From Alphaproteobacteria bacterium (GTDB lineage Bacteria > Pseudomonadota > Alphaproteobacteria > Puniceispirillales > Puniceispirillaceae): a stretch of DNA of 52,839 nucleotides. The translations under genes and the position numbers were made by a program. Where the stretch lies: positions 37,217 through 90,055 of the forward strand of contig JAAXKA010000057.1 in assembly GCA_012269555.1 (NCBI GenBank), given 5' to 3'. The notes below the pieces were generated by a model. The model had not been told where the DNA came from and did not search any database. It saw only the letters and a list, made by a program, of their open reading frames with translations. Positions within the stretch are counted from its first letter, which is position 1, and the number at the start of each line of letters is the position of its first letter. Positions 1 through 8,988 of this stretch are shown here, piece by piece.

Positions 1-14
1 AAATTTATTTAAAA

Positions 15-488
15 TTAAAAATACGGTTTAAATACATTTAAAACATTTTCATAAACCTCCCGTTTAAAAGGAGCAGCTAGGGAAGTAAGCTGTTGTGGGC
101 TGATCCATTTCCATTTTGAAAATTCTGGTATGTGAGTTTTAATATTTATGTCACTGTCTGTGCCAGTAAATTTGAGCGCAACCCACTTTTGGGTTTGCCC
201 CCTATATTTTTGGTTCCATAATTTATCAGCCAAGATTTCAGGAATGTCATAATTTAACCATTCTGGATGGATAGCTATTATAGACGCCTTATCTGTTCCA
301 ATCTCTTCTTTCATTTCACGAAAACAAGCAGTCTCGACATCCTCTCCTTCATCAATACCTCCTTGTGGCATCTGCCATGCCTCAAGATGGTTATCAATTC
401 TTTGTCCTGCAAATATTTGATTATTTGAATTAATAAGCATAATTCCAACGCATGGGCGGTAGGGTCTTCTTTGATATTCCAGCTTCAT
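15..488 (-). CDS. rppH: RNA pyrophosphohydrolase (RppH/NudH, Nudix family)
   Basis: A 157-residue Nudix hydrolase. RppH removes pyrophosphate from the 5' triphosphate of mRNA and so triggers 5'-end-dependent decay in the cytoplasm. The Nudix box lies at about residues 43-65 (GGIDEGED...REMKEEIG) and keeps the REXXEE metal-binding core. The N-terminus (YRPCVGIMLIN) and the W-Q-M-P-Q-G-G run before the box are typical of RppH rather than of dNTP-cleaning Nudix enzymes. Length is normal for the family. It is the last gene of a long minus-strand cluster, just downstream of ctpA, an arrangement known in alphaproteobacteria. Family assignment is secure. Confidence 0.95.
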   Translation of the reverse strand: MKLEYQRRPYRPCVGIMLINSNNQIFAGQRIDNHLEAWQMPQGGIDEGEDVETACFREMKEEIGTDKASIIAIHPEWLNYDIPEILADKLWNQKYRGQTQKWVALKFTGTDSDINIKTHIPEFSKWKWISPQQLTSLAAPFKREVYENVLNVFKPYF

Positions 489-499
489 AATTTCTGTTC

Positions 500-1807
500 C
501 TACTGAAATTTTTCAGCAGACACATTATTGAAAATGCTGATTCCATGAATTAAATCAATAGCTCTAGCTAGTTGAAAATCAATTTCCGATTGTTTACGCT
601 TATCATTTGATTGTTCTTCCTCTGCACCCTCTTTTCCTGAATCTATAGCACCTTTCAAATCTTCTTCGCGCACGTCTACATCAGCTATTTCCTCAATTCT
701 GGCTAGTTCAACTTCAATATCAGGCAGAATTCCCTTGCTTTGTATAGAAACACCTGAAGGGGTATAATATAACGCTGTTGTAAGTCGAATAGCCCCATGT
801 CCAGGCATCGCAATAACGCTTTGAACTGAACCTTTTCCAAAAGATCTGTTGCCCATAATAATAGCGCGCTTATGGTCCTTTAAAGCGCCTGCAACTATTT
901 CTGATGCTGATGCAGAACCAGAGTTTATAAGTACTACCAATGGTTTGCCTTCTATAATGTCTCCTTCACTTGCATACGCATGCGACATATCTGAACCGCT
1001 GCGCCCACGAGTAGAAACAATTTCTCCTTCCTCTAAAAATGCATCAGCAACTTTTATAGACTGTGTAAGAAGTCCGCCTGGATTATTTCTTAAATCTAAA
1101 ACGTATCCTTTTAAATTATTTACAGATTCTTTGTTCAAATCATTAACCGCTTTAATGAGTCCAGGATTTGTTTGTTCAGTAAATTTTGAAATTCTAATAT
1201 ATCCAACATCATTGAATATTTCAGAACGCACACTTCTGATTTTTATTTCGTCTCTGATTATGGCTACATCAAATGGTTCATCTTGGCCACGTTGAATTGT
1301 AACTACAATTTTGCTTCCAATAGGCCCTCTGAGTAATTCAACCGCCTCATCTAGGGGCAATCCGATAAGGCTTTCCTTATTTGCTTCAATAATAAAGTCA
1401 CCAGTTTGCAATCCAGCTTCAAAGGCTGGCGTATCATCTATCGGAGATACAACTTTTACCATCCCATTCTCTGAGGTAATTTCAACGCCCAGACCACCAA
1501 ACTTTCCCGAGGTTTCAACCCGCATTTTTTTGTAGTTTTCTTCTGGAAGAAAAGAGGAATGTGGATCGAGGGAATTAAGCATTCCATTAATAGCAGATGT
1601 TATCAATTGCTGGTCTGTCTTTTCTTCAACATAACTTGTTTTCACGCGCTGGAATACATCACCAAATAAAGCAAGCTGCTTATATGCTTCGGCCTGATCT
1701 CTAGAAAAAGCGTCTTTAAATGACGGATTTGCTAGCCAAATAACGAATAATGCAAGGAGAATAACGCCTCCTCGTGATATTACTTTGTTGACTAAAGTGA
1801 CTTTCAT
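500..1807 (-). CDS. ctpA: Carboxy-terminal processing protease CtpA (S41 family)
   Basis: A periplasmic, membrane-anchored serine protease of about 435 residues. An N-terminal hydrophobic segment (VILLALFVIWLA) acts as signal or anchor. A PDZ domain follows at roughly residues 95-180 (GGLGVEI, then the AGLQTGDFI motif). The S41 catalytic core has the nucleophile in GSASASE near residue 300 and the general-base lysine in SFGKGSVQ about 25 residues later. I prefer the ATG at 1807 because the GAGGA Shine-Dalgarno is well spaced for it, whereas the ATG at 1816 overlaps that site. The last 60 residues are charged and low in complexity. It lies between gpmI and rppH. In many related genomes an EnvC-like M23 protein sits between gpmI and ctpA, and it is missing here. 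Confidence 0.93.
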   Translation of the reverse strand: MKVTLVNKVISRGGVILLALFVIWLANPSFKDAFSRDQAEAYKQLALFGDVFQRVKTSYVEEKTDQQLITSAINGMLNSLDPHSSFLPEENYKKMRVETSGKFGGLGVEITSENGMVKVVSPIDDTPAFEAGLQTGDFIIEANKESLIGLPLDEAVELLRGPIGSKIVVTIQRGQDEPFDVAIIRDEIKIRSVRSEIFNDVGYIRISKFTEQTNPGLIKAVNDLNKESVNNLKGYVLDLRNNPGGLLTQSIKVADAFLEEGEIVSTRGRSGSDMSHAYASEGDIIEGKPLVVLINSGSASASEIVAGALKDHKRAIIMGNRSFGKGSVQSVIAMPGHGAIRLTTALYYTPSGVSIQSKGILPDIEVELARIEEIADVDVREEDLKGAIDSGKEGAEEEQSNDKRKQSEIDFQLARAIDLIHGISIFNNVSAEKFQ

Positions 1808-1854
1808 AATCGACATCCTCTTTATGGATAAAAATATTTTTTAATGTACAAACA

Positions 1855-3390
1855 TTAAATTGGTTTATTTATAAGAGAAATACCAGACATTTCGTTTGGT
1901 TTTTTGATATTTAAGAGATCTAGCATTGTCGGTGCTATATCAGCAAGTGTTCCATTGGATATATTATCTATAGAGGCACCAACAATACTGAATGAAACTA
2001 AATTTGTTGTATGAGCTGTATGTGGTATTTTTTTTATCTCATCCCACATAATGTCGCAGTTACCGTGGTCAGCTGTTACTATTAATATTCCATTATTTTC
2101 CTCTATATTCTCAATAAGAGATTTTACGCATTTATCTACAGTTTCTACAGCAGTTATAGCTGCTTTTAAGTCCCCCGTATGGCCAACCATATCCGGATTA
2201 GCAAAATTGACAATGATAACGTCTACCGCATGGTTTTTTATAGCCTTTATCGCACTTTTTAACAAAAACTTGGCACTCATTTCAGGTTGTAAATCATAAG
2301 TAGCAACTTTTGGTGAAGCGATTAATTCGCGCAATTCGCCTTCAAAAGCCTTCTCTACTCCACCATTAAAAAAGAAAGTGACGTGGGGATATTTTTCTGT
2401 TTCTGCTAAACGTAGTTGTGTCATTCCCGAATTTGAGATTGTTTCGCCTAAACCATTGCTTAGGTTAGTTGGTGCGAAAAGGTAGGGGATTTTATTATTC
2501 AAAGTGTCTGATAGCGGTGTCATGGCCAAGCCAATGGATGGTTTGAATTCATCAGATGTCTGAATATCTGTTTCTTCTGGTGTATAAAAGGAAGACATTA
2601 TTTGTCTCACTCTATCAACACGAAAATTGGCCATAAATATACCGTCACAAGGGGCTAATCCCCGATAATTTGCTATTGAAGTTGACTTAATGAATTCATC
2701 TGTCTCACCCCTTTTGTAAGCGTCTCTAATTGCTTGTTCTGGCGTACTGCAATAATGTTTTGCTTTTCCATATTTTATTAGGTCATATGCTATCTGAGTA
2801 CGTTCCCAGCGGTGGTCCCGATCCATACTAAAATATCTTCCAATGACGGTAGCTACTGTCGCCTTACTTGGGCAGTTTTTTTTCAGAATAGATAGATAAC
2901 TTGCACTGCTATTTTGTGCTGTGTCCCTTCCATCAGTAGTTATATGGATATAGACAGGAATATCATGCTGTATTAAGTGTTTCGTGAATATGCAAATATG
3001 GTCAATGTGGGAATGAACGCCACCATCTGATAAAAGTCCCAATATATGAGCGGCACCACCCGTTTTTTTTAGTGAGGCTATGAAGTCAGCTAGCTCATTA
3101 CTTTTATTTAGAAAATTATTTGTTAAGGCTTTAGTTATCCGGGGTAGGTCCTGTTCAATTACCCTACCAGAGCCAATAGTTAGATGTCCTACCTCAGAAT
3201 TTCCAGGCTGATTATCTGGAAGTCCCACTGCTGGACCAGAGGCCTGTAGCTGACAGGTAGGATAATCTGAGACTAATTTATCTAGGTTTGGAGTATCGGC
3301 TTGGAATACAGCGTTTGTCTCTGTTTGACTACCAATACCAAGTCCGTCTAGAATACATAAAACTAATTGTTTTTGTTTATTTGAAGCCAT
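1855..3390 (-). CDS. gpmI: 2,3-bisphosphoglycerate-independent phosphoglycerate mutase
   Basis: A 511-residue cytoplasmic glycolytic enzyme that interconverts 3- and 2-phosphoglycerate using two Mn ions and a phosphoserine intermediate. Residues seen: an early metal aspartate in LDGLGIG (about residue 15), the nucleophile in PGNSEVGH (Ser about 65), the TTDGRDT motif of the inserted phosphotransferase domain, and the C-terminal metal site TADHGNCD. Length matches the family (about 510). It sits between rlmH and ctpA on the same strand, with 47 bp to the ctpA start, and is probably cotranscribed. Confidence 0.96.
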   Translation of the reverse strand: MASNKQKQLVLCILDGLGIGSQTETNAVFQADTPNLDKLVSDYPTCQLQASGPAVGLPDNQPGNSEVGHLTIGSGRVIEQDLPRITKALTNNFLNKSNELADFIASLKKTGGAAHILGLLSDGGVHSHIDHICIFTKHLIQHDIPVYIHITTDGRDTAQNSSASYLSILKKNCPSKATVATVIGRYFSMDRDHRWERTQIAYDLIKYGKAKHYCSTPEQAIRDAYKRGETDEFIKSTSIANYRGLAPCDGIFMANFRVDRVRQIMSSFYTPEETDIQTSDEFKPSIGLAMTPLSDTLNNKIPYLFAPTNLSNGLGETISNSGMTQLRLAETEKYPHVTFFFNGGVEKAFEGELRELIASPKVATYDLQPEMSAKFLLKSAIKAIKNHAVDVIIVNFANPDMVGHTGDLKAAITAVETVDKCVKSLIENIEENNGILIVTADHGNCDIMWDEIKKIPHTAHTTNLVSFSIVGASIDNISNGTLADIAPTMLDLLNIKKPNEMSGISLINKPI

Positions 3391-3478
3391 TTTTTTGAAA
3401 TATAATTTTGGATTAAGCTATTCGCAATTAATCGATTTTAATAGTTTTTAATAAAAATATCTTATAATTCATACCGCA

Positions 3479-3949
3479 TTAGTGACTATTATGATAGGGA
3501 TGATTTTTTAGAATCATTTCGGCGCGATAGAGTTGTTCTGCAAGCATGGCCCTAAATAATAAGTGTGGCCAAGTGGCGCTACCAAACCTAATACAACAAT
3601 GCGCAGAGCTAATAAGTTTTTCAGAATGTCCATTCGCACCTCCTACAGCAAAATAACAAGCGGGTATAGCTTTGTTACGCCATGTTTTAATAAGTTCTGC
3701 TAATTGTTCGGAGCTCGTGTCAATACCATATTTGTCCATAACTATAAGGCGATAACCCTTAACTGCCTGTAGGGAAAGAAATTTAATTACTTTTTCACCT
3801 TCCTCTAAGATGCCTCCAGAGTTTGATGAGCGTGAACCCTCAAGTTCAACAATGGTTCCAGAAAAAGGTAATCTATTGAAATAAGTTTGTGTTAATTCGT
3901 AAGAAGGGTGATTTTTTTGCTTTCCGAAAGCAATTATATGTAAACGCAT
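3479..3949 (-). CDS. rlmH: 23S rRNA (pseudouridine1915-N3)-methyltransferase RlmH
   Basis: A 156-residue SPOUT-class methyltransferase that modifies pseudouridine 1915 in helix 69 of 23S rRNA on assembled 70S ribosomes. The N-terminus (MRLHIIAFGK) and the knotted C-terminal part (FAVGGANGHSEKL, then TWPHLLFRAMLAEQLYRA and a closing HPYH) are diagnostic. The usual GGADG is GGANG here, a mild change. It follows rsfS, as in many proteobacteria, so two ribosome-acting genes are neighbours. Confidence 0.95.
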   Translation of the reverse strand: MRLHIIAFGKQKNHPSYELTQTYFNRLPFSGTIVELEGSRSSNSGGILEEGEKVIKFLSLQAVKGYRLIVMDKYGIDTSSEQLAELIKTWRNKAIPACYFAVGGANGHSEKLISSAHCCIRFGSATWPHLLFRAMLAEQLYRAEMILKNHPYHNSH

Positions 3950-3999
3950 AAATCGTAACTAGGCCTCGATTAAATTCAGCTTCATTAATATTATAAAAT

Positions 4000-4377
4000 T
4001 TATTCTACCGATATTTGAATGGTCTCGTCATCCGCAGAAGCTGACCACATTCTCTCGAGACCATAAAATTCCCTAACCTCAGGCTTGAATAAATGAACAA
4101 TAACATCGCATGCATCTAATAGAACCCAATCTGCTTGTTTTACACCTTCACGACCAAGAATAGTGACACCAGCTTTTTTTAATTTTACTTCAAGGTTCTG
4201 TGCCATCGAAAGTACCTTTCTTGAAGAAGTACCAGATGCTATAACAATATAATCAGCGATAGAAGAAGTATTCCCAAGAGGAATAGATAAAATATCCTCA
4301 CCCTTCTCATCATCTAATGCTTGCAAAACAAGCGTATTTAACTCTTCAGGTGAAAGATGCTTTTTTTTTCTGAAAAT
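4000..4377 (-). CDS. rsfS: Ribosomal silencing factor RsfS, likely ATT start
   Basis: RsfS binds protein L14 and blocks joining of the ribosomal subunits in slow growth. The reading frame carries family hallmarks: DDEKGEDIL, IADYIVIASGTSSRKV, DWVLLDACDVIVHLF and REFYGLERMW. The first canonical start in frame is TTG at 4326, which would cut off the beginning of the first helix (SPEELNTLVLQALDD in the extended frame). The frame stays open to a TAG at 4383-4381. A strong Shine-Dalgarno (AAGGAG, about 4385-4390) is followed after seven bases by ATT at 4377-4375, so I place the start there (125 residues). The extended N-terminus begins with a basic FRKKKH stretch encoded over a run of nine A residues. 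Function is certain; the start codon is inference. Confidence 0.88.
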   Translation of the reverse strand: MFRKKKHLSPEELNTLVLQALDDEKGEDILSIPLGNTSSIADYIVIASGTSSRKVLSMAQNLEVKLKKAGVTILGREGVKQADWVLLDACDVIVHLFKPEVREFYGLERMWSASADDETIQISVE

Positions 4378-4456
4378 TGTCTATCTCCTTTTTAAATTTT
4401 ACATACGACATATAGCGTTTTTTCACTGTTTCTACAACAGAGATGAAAGTAAGTTA

Positions 4457-5098
4457 TTAATTAGGCATATTTTTCCTAATTTTTGTTGCTGAAAGTGTAT
4501 TTCGAGTTGAAAAAGAAAAAGCCCATTTGCGTTTGTGACCAGTTCCTAAATGACTAGGCGGACACCTACTACCAAGAATTGCAACACTTTTGCTGGAAAG
4601 TGCCTTAAAGGTAAAATCAGGTCTGTTCATTACAAATATGTCCACGAGTTTTGCAATTCGATGTGCGTCTTTCCATTGAAAAAACTGTATTAGATTGTCG
4701 GCGCCCATTATCCAGATGAATGAAGTAACCGGAAATTGCAGACGCAATCGAGATAAGGTAATAATTGTTGACGCTCTTTTGTTAGGGAAGCAATTTGCAA
4801 TTTGAAGCTGATGTTCATAATCAAGTACCTTAAGCCAAGGCACATTATTGGCAACCATTATTGCGCTTAATAGTCTGTGTTCAAACGACATCATATTAAT
4901 ATCGGACTTCAGAGGATTTTTCGGACTAACTAGCCACCATATCTCACTTAATTTGGCTTGTTTTTTTGCAACTTCTGCGATTTCTTTATGCGCCTGATGA
5001 GCTGGATTAAATGACCCCCCCATTAATCCAATACGTTGTTTTCTTAAATGATGAGAAAGGCGTGTTATAAAAACATTTTTATTTTCGCGTTTCACCAT
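4457..5098 (-). CDS. nadD: Nicotinate-nucleotide adenylyltransferase NadD
   Basis: A 213-residue nucleotidyltransferase that makes nicotinic acid adenine dinucleotide from NaMN and ATP in NAD synthesis. It has the GGSFNPAHQAH motif (an HxGH-type site with A-H-Q-A-H) at about residues 27-37, WWLVSPKNPLK, the SFIWIMGADNL signature, and the C-terminal SATKIRK nucleotide-binding motif. The start overlaps the end of proA by 20 bp, and a G-rich Shine-Dalgarno (GGGGGC) immediately precedes the ATG. Cluster order obgE-proB-proA-nadD-rsfS is widespread in alphaproteobacteria. Confidence 0.95.
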   Translation of the reverse strand: MVKRENKNVFITRLSHHLRKQRIGLMGGSFNPAHQAHKEIAEVAKKQAKLSEIWWLVSPKNPLKSDINMMSFEHRLLSAIMVANNVPWLKVLDYEHQLQIANCFPNKRASTIITLSRLRLQFPVTSFIWIMGADNLIQFFQWKDAHRIAKLVDIFVMNRPDFTFKALSSKSVAILGSRCPPSHLGTGHKRKWAFSFSTRNTLSATKIRKNMPN

Positions 5099-6365
5099 GC
5101 CCCCTTACAATATATTTAAAACTTGTAAGTTGATCAGCGCCGACAGGACCTCTGGCATGCAGTTTTCCTGTTGCAATTCCAATTTCTGCTCCCATTCCAA
5201 ATTCACCTCCGTCTGCAAATTGGGTAGATGCATTTGTCATAACAATTGCACTATCAACTTCTGCTAAAAACCGTTCGGCTAGATTTTTATTTTGCGTGAT
5301 GATGGACTCCGTATGGCCAGAGCTATATTTATTGATATGCTCTATAGCAGTGTCAAAATTCTCTACAATTTTTATAGATAAAATTGCATCTAAATACTCT
5401 GTGGACCAATCTTCCTCATCTGCCTTCTTAATTGAGGGTAAAATTTTCATTACTTCTTCATCACCTCGAAGTTCGCATCCAGCCTTTAAGAGGCTATCCG
5501 AAATATCTGGAAGTAAATTACGAGAAACAGACTTATCAACAAGCAAAGTTTCACAAGCGCCACAAATTCCTGTTCTTCGCATTTTTGCATTTAAGGTGAT
5601 TTCGCGTGCCATATCGGGATCTGCTTCTTCTGCTACATAAATGTGGCAAATACCTTCAAGGTGGGCAAAAACAGGGACACGCGCTACTTCTTGCACTAAA
5701 CTTACTAAAGATTTACCACCCCTAGGAACAATTACATCTATTTTTCCAGCAGCTTGTAATAATACATTTACAGCTTCTCTATCTGATGTTGGTATCATTT
5801 GAATGGCTGACTTTGGTAATTTAACTTCACTGAGACATTCTTGCATTAATTCTGTAAGAATAGAGCTCGTATGAAAAGAATCAGAACCACCACGCAATAT
5901 TGCTGAATTACCAGATTTAAGACATAATGCGCCAGCATCAATAGTTACATTGGGTCTAGATTCGTAAATAATACCGATTGTACCAAGTGAAGTAGATATA
6001 CGTTCAATTTCAAGTCCAGATTCAACATTCCATTTCGATAATGTTTTACCTAATGGGTCTGGCATCTGTGCAATATTTTCTACCCCAGCCGCCATATCAT
6101 TTATTCTTTCTGGAGTAAGCTTTAGTCTATCAACGAAAGAAGAAGGAAGCTGTTTATCATTTGCATTAGACAAGTCTAATTGGTTAGCGGCGACAATTTG
6201 TTTGCTGAGAGCTCTTATTCTTTCAGCAATTTTGTTTAATGCTGAACACCTTATCAAATGCGAAGATTGTCCCAATAACAGTTGTGCTTGTCTTGCTTCG
6301 TGAGTTAGATAATCTATCATATCAACAACAGATAAGTCTTTTATGGAATTATTAGGTTGACTCAT
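5079..6365 (-). CDS. proA: Gamma-glutamyl phosphate reductase
   Basis: A 428-residue NADPH-dependent enzyme that reduces gamma-glutamyl phosphate to glutamate semialdehyde in proline synthesis. It is an aldehyde-dehydrogenase-fold protein with the catalytic cysteine in the RRTGICGACETLL region (about residue 265-270), the VPRGGKSLV segment, and the C-terminal FGMGAEIGIAT...RGPVG motif. Length is normal. It overlaps proB by 14 bp upstream and nadD by 20 bp downstream, indicating translational coupling. Confidence 0.97.
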   Translation of the reverse strand: MSQPNNSIKDLSVVDMIDYLTHEARQAQLLLGQSSHLIRCSALNKIAERIRALSKQIVAANQLDLSNANDKQLPSSFVDRLKLTPERINDMAAGVENIAQMPDPLGKTLSKWNVESGLEIERISTSLGTIGIIYESRPNVTIDAGALCLKSGNSAILRGGSDSFHTSSILTELMQECLSEVKLPKSAIQMIPTSDREAVNVLLQAAGKIDVIVPRGGKSLVSLVQEVARVPVFAHLEGICHIYVAEEADPDMAREITLNAKMRRTGICGACETLLVDKSVSRNLLPDISDSLLKAGCELRGDEEVMKILPSIKKADEEDWSTEYLDAILSIKIVENFDTAIEHINKYSSGHTESIITQNKNLAERFLAEVDSAIVMTNASTQFADGGEFGMGAEIGIATGKLHARGPVGADQLTSFKYIVRGHGETRK

Positions 6366-7506
6366 TATCTTCTCTTTTTATTTTCATAATTACTAAATCA
6401 TCAGCGTGGATTAATTCAGCGCGTCCTTGAAATCCCACTATTGAGGCGAAAGAAGCACTTTTCTTACCTTTTAGCTGATTTGCCTGCTTATTGGAATAGT
6501 TTGAGAGACCTCTAGCTATTTCAAAATTGTCATCCGTCTTCACCGAAATAACATCACCTCTGTCAAAATTTCCAGAAATAGATTTTATACCCACTGGTAA
6601 TAAGGATTTTCCTTCACTTATTGCTTTTAAGGCACCTTCATCAATCGTTACACTGCCCGACACTTTAAGGCTTCCAGCAATCCATTTTTCACGAGCTGTA
6701 TGTGGTTCTATCCTTGAATAAAATAAACTTGCACGGTCGCCATTTAGCAAGCGATTGATAGGGTTTTTAGGTCGACCATCGCAAATAATCATGTCAGCGC
6801 CGGCTTTTGTTGCAATCTGGCCTGCTGATAATTTTGTTATCATTCCACCAGAGGCAAAAGTTGAATTTGCACTACCTCCCATAGCTAAAATATCTTCCGT
6901 TATTTCATTGATTTCTGGGACGTGTTTGGCATTTACATTACGTGAGGGGTCAGCGGTATATAACCCATCAATATCAGATAATAAAATTAGTAGATCAGCA
7001 GAAATCATCCCTGCTACTCGAGCTGCTAGTCTATCATTATCCCCAAATCTTATTTCATATGTTGTAACAGTATCATTTTCATTTACAACAGGAATAACAT
7101 CGAGGTTTAAAAGTGTCTTTATTGTTGCTCTGGCATTTAAGTGACGTCTTCTTGTTTCTGTATCTTCTGGTGCGAGTAAAATTTGTGCGGCAGTAATTTG
7201 ATGTTGTGCTAGATAATGAGCCCAAAGGTGCATAAGCTGTCCTTGTCCTACAGCAGCAGCCGCTTGTTTTTCTTCAAGTTTTATAGATTTGAATTTAAGA
7301 TTAAGGATTTCCCGTCCAATAGCAATGGACCCAGAAGAAACAAGAATAATTTTCTTTCCACTTGATTTTAATAAAGCAATATCTTTGCAAAGAGATTTGA
7401 CCCAATGTGATTTTATTCTTCCAGTCGATTCATTTATAAGTAAAGCAGAACCAATTTTGATTACAATGCAGGATGCCTCTCTTACTTTGTTTGATAAATT
7501 TTTCAC
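6352..7506 (-). CDS. proB: Glutamate 5-kinase with PUA domain
   Basis: A 384-residue first enzyme of proline synthesis that phosphorylates glutamate. The amino-acid kinase domain covers about residues 10-265 (VIKIGSALL, VSSGSIAIG, PVVNENDTV, FGDNDRLAARVA, LLSDIDGLY, GGMITKLSAGQIA). A C-terminal PUA domain covers about 285-375 (DEGALKAI, LLPVGIKSISGNFDRGD, ARGLSNYS). The start is GTG. Proline feedback control is known for the family, and the allosteric kinase domain is intact. It overlaps proA by 14 bp and follows obgE after 47 bp. Confidence 0.97.
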   Translation of the reverse strand: MKNLSNKVREASCIVIKIGSALLINESTGRIKSHWVKSLCKDIALLKSSGKKIILVSSGSIAIGREILNLKFKSIKLEEKQAAAAVGQGQLMHLWAHYLAQHQITAAQILLAPEDTETRRRHLNARATIKTLLNLDVIPVVNENDTVTTYEIRFGDNDRLAARVAGMISADLLILLSDIDGLYTADPSRNVNAKHVPEINEITEDILAMGGSANSTFASGGMITKLSAGQIATKAGADMIICDGRPKNPINRLLNGDRASLFYSRIEPHTAREKWIAGSLKVSGSVTIDEGALKAISEGKSLLPVGIKSISGNFDRGDVISVKTDDNFEIARGLSNYSNKQANQLKGKKSASFASIVGFQGRAELIHADDLVIMKIKREDNEST

Positions 7507-7553
7507 TTAAGTTAAAACCTTGAATTTAGTTACTTCTCAAATATAAATTCATT

Positions 7554-8591
7554 TTAAGGGTGCCATGTTTCATGAACCTTCCCCTCACTTTTCTGCTTTA
7601 CGTTTTCACGTTTTATCACATCATATACTGCACGCAATATCTTATTCAAACCAGAACCTGTAACAGAGGATAGAGGGTAAATTTCAGTACCACCAGCTTT
7701 TCGCAGTTCACTAATTAAGTCCGAAACATAATCTTTAGGTGCTGCGTCACATTTAGACAAGGCTATAATTTCTGGCTTTTTAGATAAATCGTCATTATAA
7801 GCAGATAGTTCAGAACGAATGGTTCGCCAACTCTCAACTGGGTCTGCGTGTGTTGCATCTATCAAATGCAGTAACACAAGGCATCTTTCTACATGTCCTA
7901 AAAAGCGGTGGCCTATTCCCGCTCCATCATGAGCGCCCTCTATAAGTCCAGGTATATCTGCCATTACAAATTCTTTTTCGTCAATGGCGACAACCCCTAA
8001 ATTAGGATGTAATGTTGTAAAAGGATAGTCTGCGATTTTTGGTTTTGCAGCAGAAACAACACTTAGGAATGTTGATTTGCCTGCATTTGGTAATCCAACT
8101 AATCCGGCGTCTGCAATTAGCTTTAAACGAAGCCAAATCCACATTTCTATTCCCATAATGCCTGGCTGAGATTTTTTAGGCGCTTGATTGGTAGACGATT
8201 TGAAAAATGCATTTCCGTGCCCGCCTTCACCGCCTTTTGCTAAGATAATTTCCTGTCCAACAGTGGTAAGATCCGCCAATATCATTGATTGGTCATCAGA
8301 TAATATTTGAGTCCCAACAGGAAGTTTTAAAATAATAGATTTTCCAGATAATCCTGATTTATCTCTACCCGCCCCAGGGCGGCCTGACTCAGCTTTAAAA
8401 TGTTGATGGTAGCGAAAATCAATAAGTGTATTTAAACCATCAACACATCTTGCAATTATATCTCCCCCACGTCCACCATCCCCGCCATCTGGGCCTCCAT
8501 ATGGCACATTCGCTTCGCGTCTGAAACTTACAGAACCTGGCCCTCCATTTCCAGAACGAATAAAAATTTTTGCTTGGTCGAGGAATTTCAT
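7554..8591 (-). CDS. obgE: GTPase ObgE/CgtA
   Basis: A 345-residue essential GTPase of 50S ribosome assembly and stress signalling. The glycine-rich Obg domain covers about residues 1-158 (SGNGGPGSVSFRRE, GGDGGRGGD, GGEGGHGNAFF). The G domain has G1 GLPNAGKST (about 165-173), G3 DIPGLIEGAHDGAG, and a G4 that reads SKCDA instead of NKxD, a variation also met in other alphaproteobacterial Obg proteins. The C-terminus is short and lacks a long extension. It lies downstream of rpmA, separated by a clear intrinsic terminator, so it probably has partial readthrough or its own promoter. Confidence 0.97.
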   Translation of the reverse strand: MKFLDQAKIFIRSGNGGPGSVSFRREANVPYGGPDGGDGGRGGDIIARCVDGLNTLIDFRYHQHFKAESGRPGAGRDKSGLSGKSIILKLPVGTQILSDDQSMILADLTTVGQEIILAKGGEGGHGNAFFKSSTNQAPKKSQPGIMGIEMWIWLRLKLIADAGLVGLPNAGKSTFLSVVSAAKPKIADYPFTTLHPNLGVVAIDEKEFVMADIPGLIEGAHDGAGIGHRFLGHVERCLVLLHLIDATHADPVESWRTIRSELSAYNDDLSKKPEIIALSKCDAAPKDYVSDLISELRKAGGTEIYPLSSVTGSGLNKILRAVYDVIKRENVKQKSEGKVHETWHP

Positions 8592-8654
8592 TTTTTATGA
8601 CTTTGCATTAATGATTTTTCTGCAAACTTAAGCTTATTTAAATACCGTTTAAAC

Positions 8655-8682
8655 AAAAAAGGGAAAACCCTTGGTTTTCCCC
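8655..8682 (-). terminator. Rho-independent terminator after rpmA
   Basis: A perfect 9-bp inverted repeat at 8661-8669 and 8673-8681 (GGGAAAACC on the plus strand) has a three-base loop. Read on the minus strand it is followed by six T residues (plus-strand A run 8655-8660). It lies about 30 bp after the rpmA stop and before obgE, so it should end or attenuate the rplU-rpmA transcript. Confidence 0.88.
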
Positions 8683-8708
8683 ACGAAACAATTAATTTTC
8701 TCTATGAT

Positions 8709-8975
8709 TTATTCTGCAGCAACAGCTTGTGAAACATTCACGAAGGTTCGACCACCTGTTTTCTTTCTAAAGTTTACTGAACCTGTTGTCAGCGCAAATA
8801 ATGTATGATCTTTGCCCATTCCCACGTTTTCACCTGGATGAAACTTAGTTCCTCTTTGTCGGACAATTATGTTTCCTGCCAACACAGATTCGCCACCGAA
8901 TTTTTTAACTCCTAAACGACGGCCAGCTGAATCACGTCCATTACGAGAACTTCCACCTGCTTTTTTATGAGCCAT
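8709..8975 (-). CDS. rpmA: 50S ribosomal protein L27 (bL27)
   Basis: An 88-residue ribosomal protein whose N-terminal tail reaches the peptidyl transferase centre. It starts [16 protein letters not shown] and contains [24 protein letters not shown] and [10 protein letters not shown]. There is no Firmicutes-type cleavable leader. It lies 13 bp downstream of rplU and is followed by a strong terminator. Confidence 0.98.
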   Translation of the reverse strand: MAHKKAGGSSRNGRDSAGRRLGVKKFGGESVLAGNIIVRQRGTKFHPGENVGMGKDHTLFALTTGSVNFRKKTGGRTFVNVSQAVAAE

Positions 8976-8988
8976 CTTTAAACTCCTC

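Noticed and set aside
7800-7830. Defective ObgE because G4 reads SKCD rather than NKxD
   Set aside because: Serine at this position is also found in other alphaproteobacterial Obg proteins, and all other G motifs are normal.
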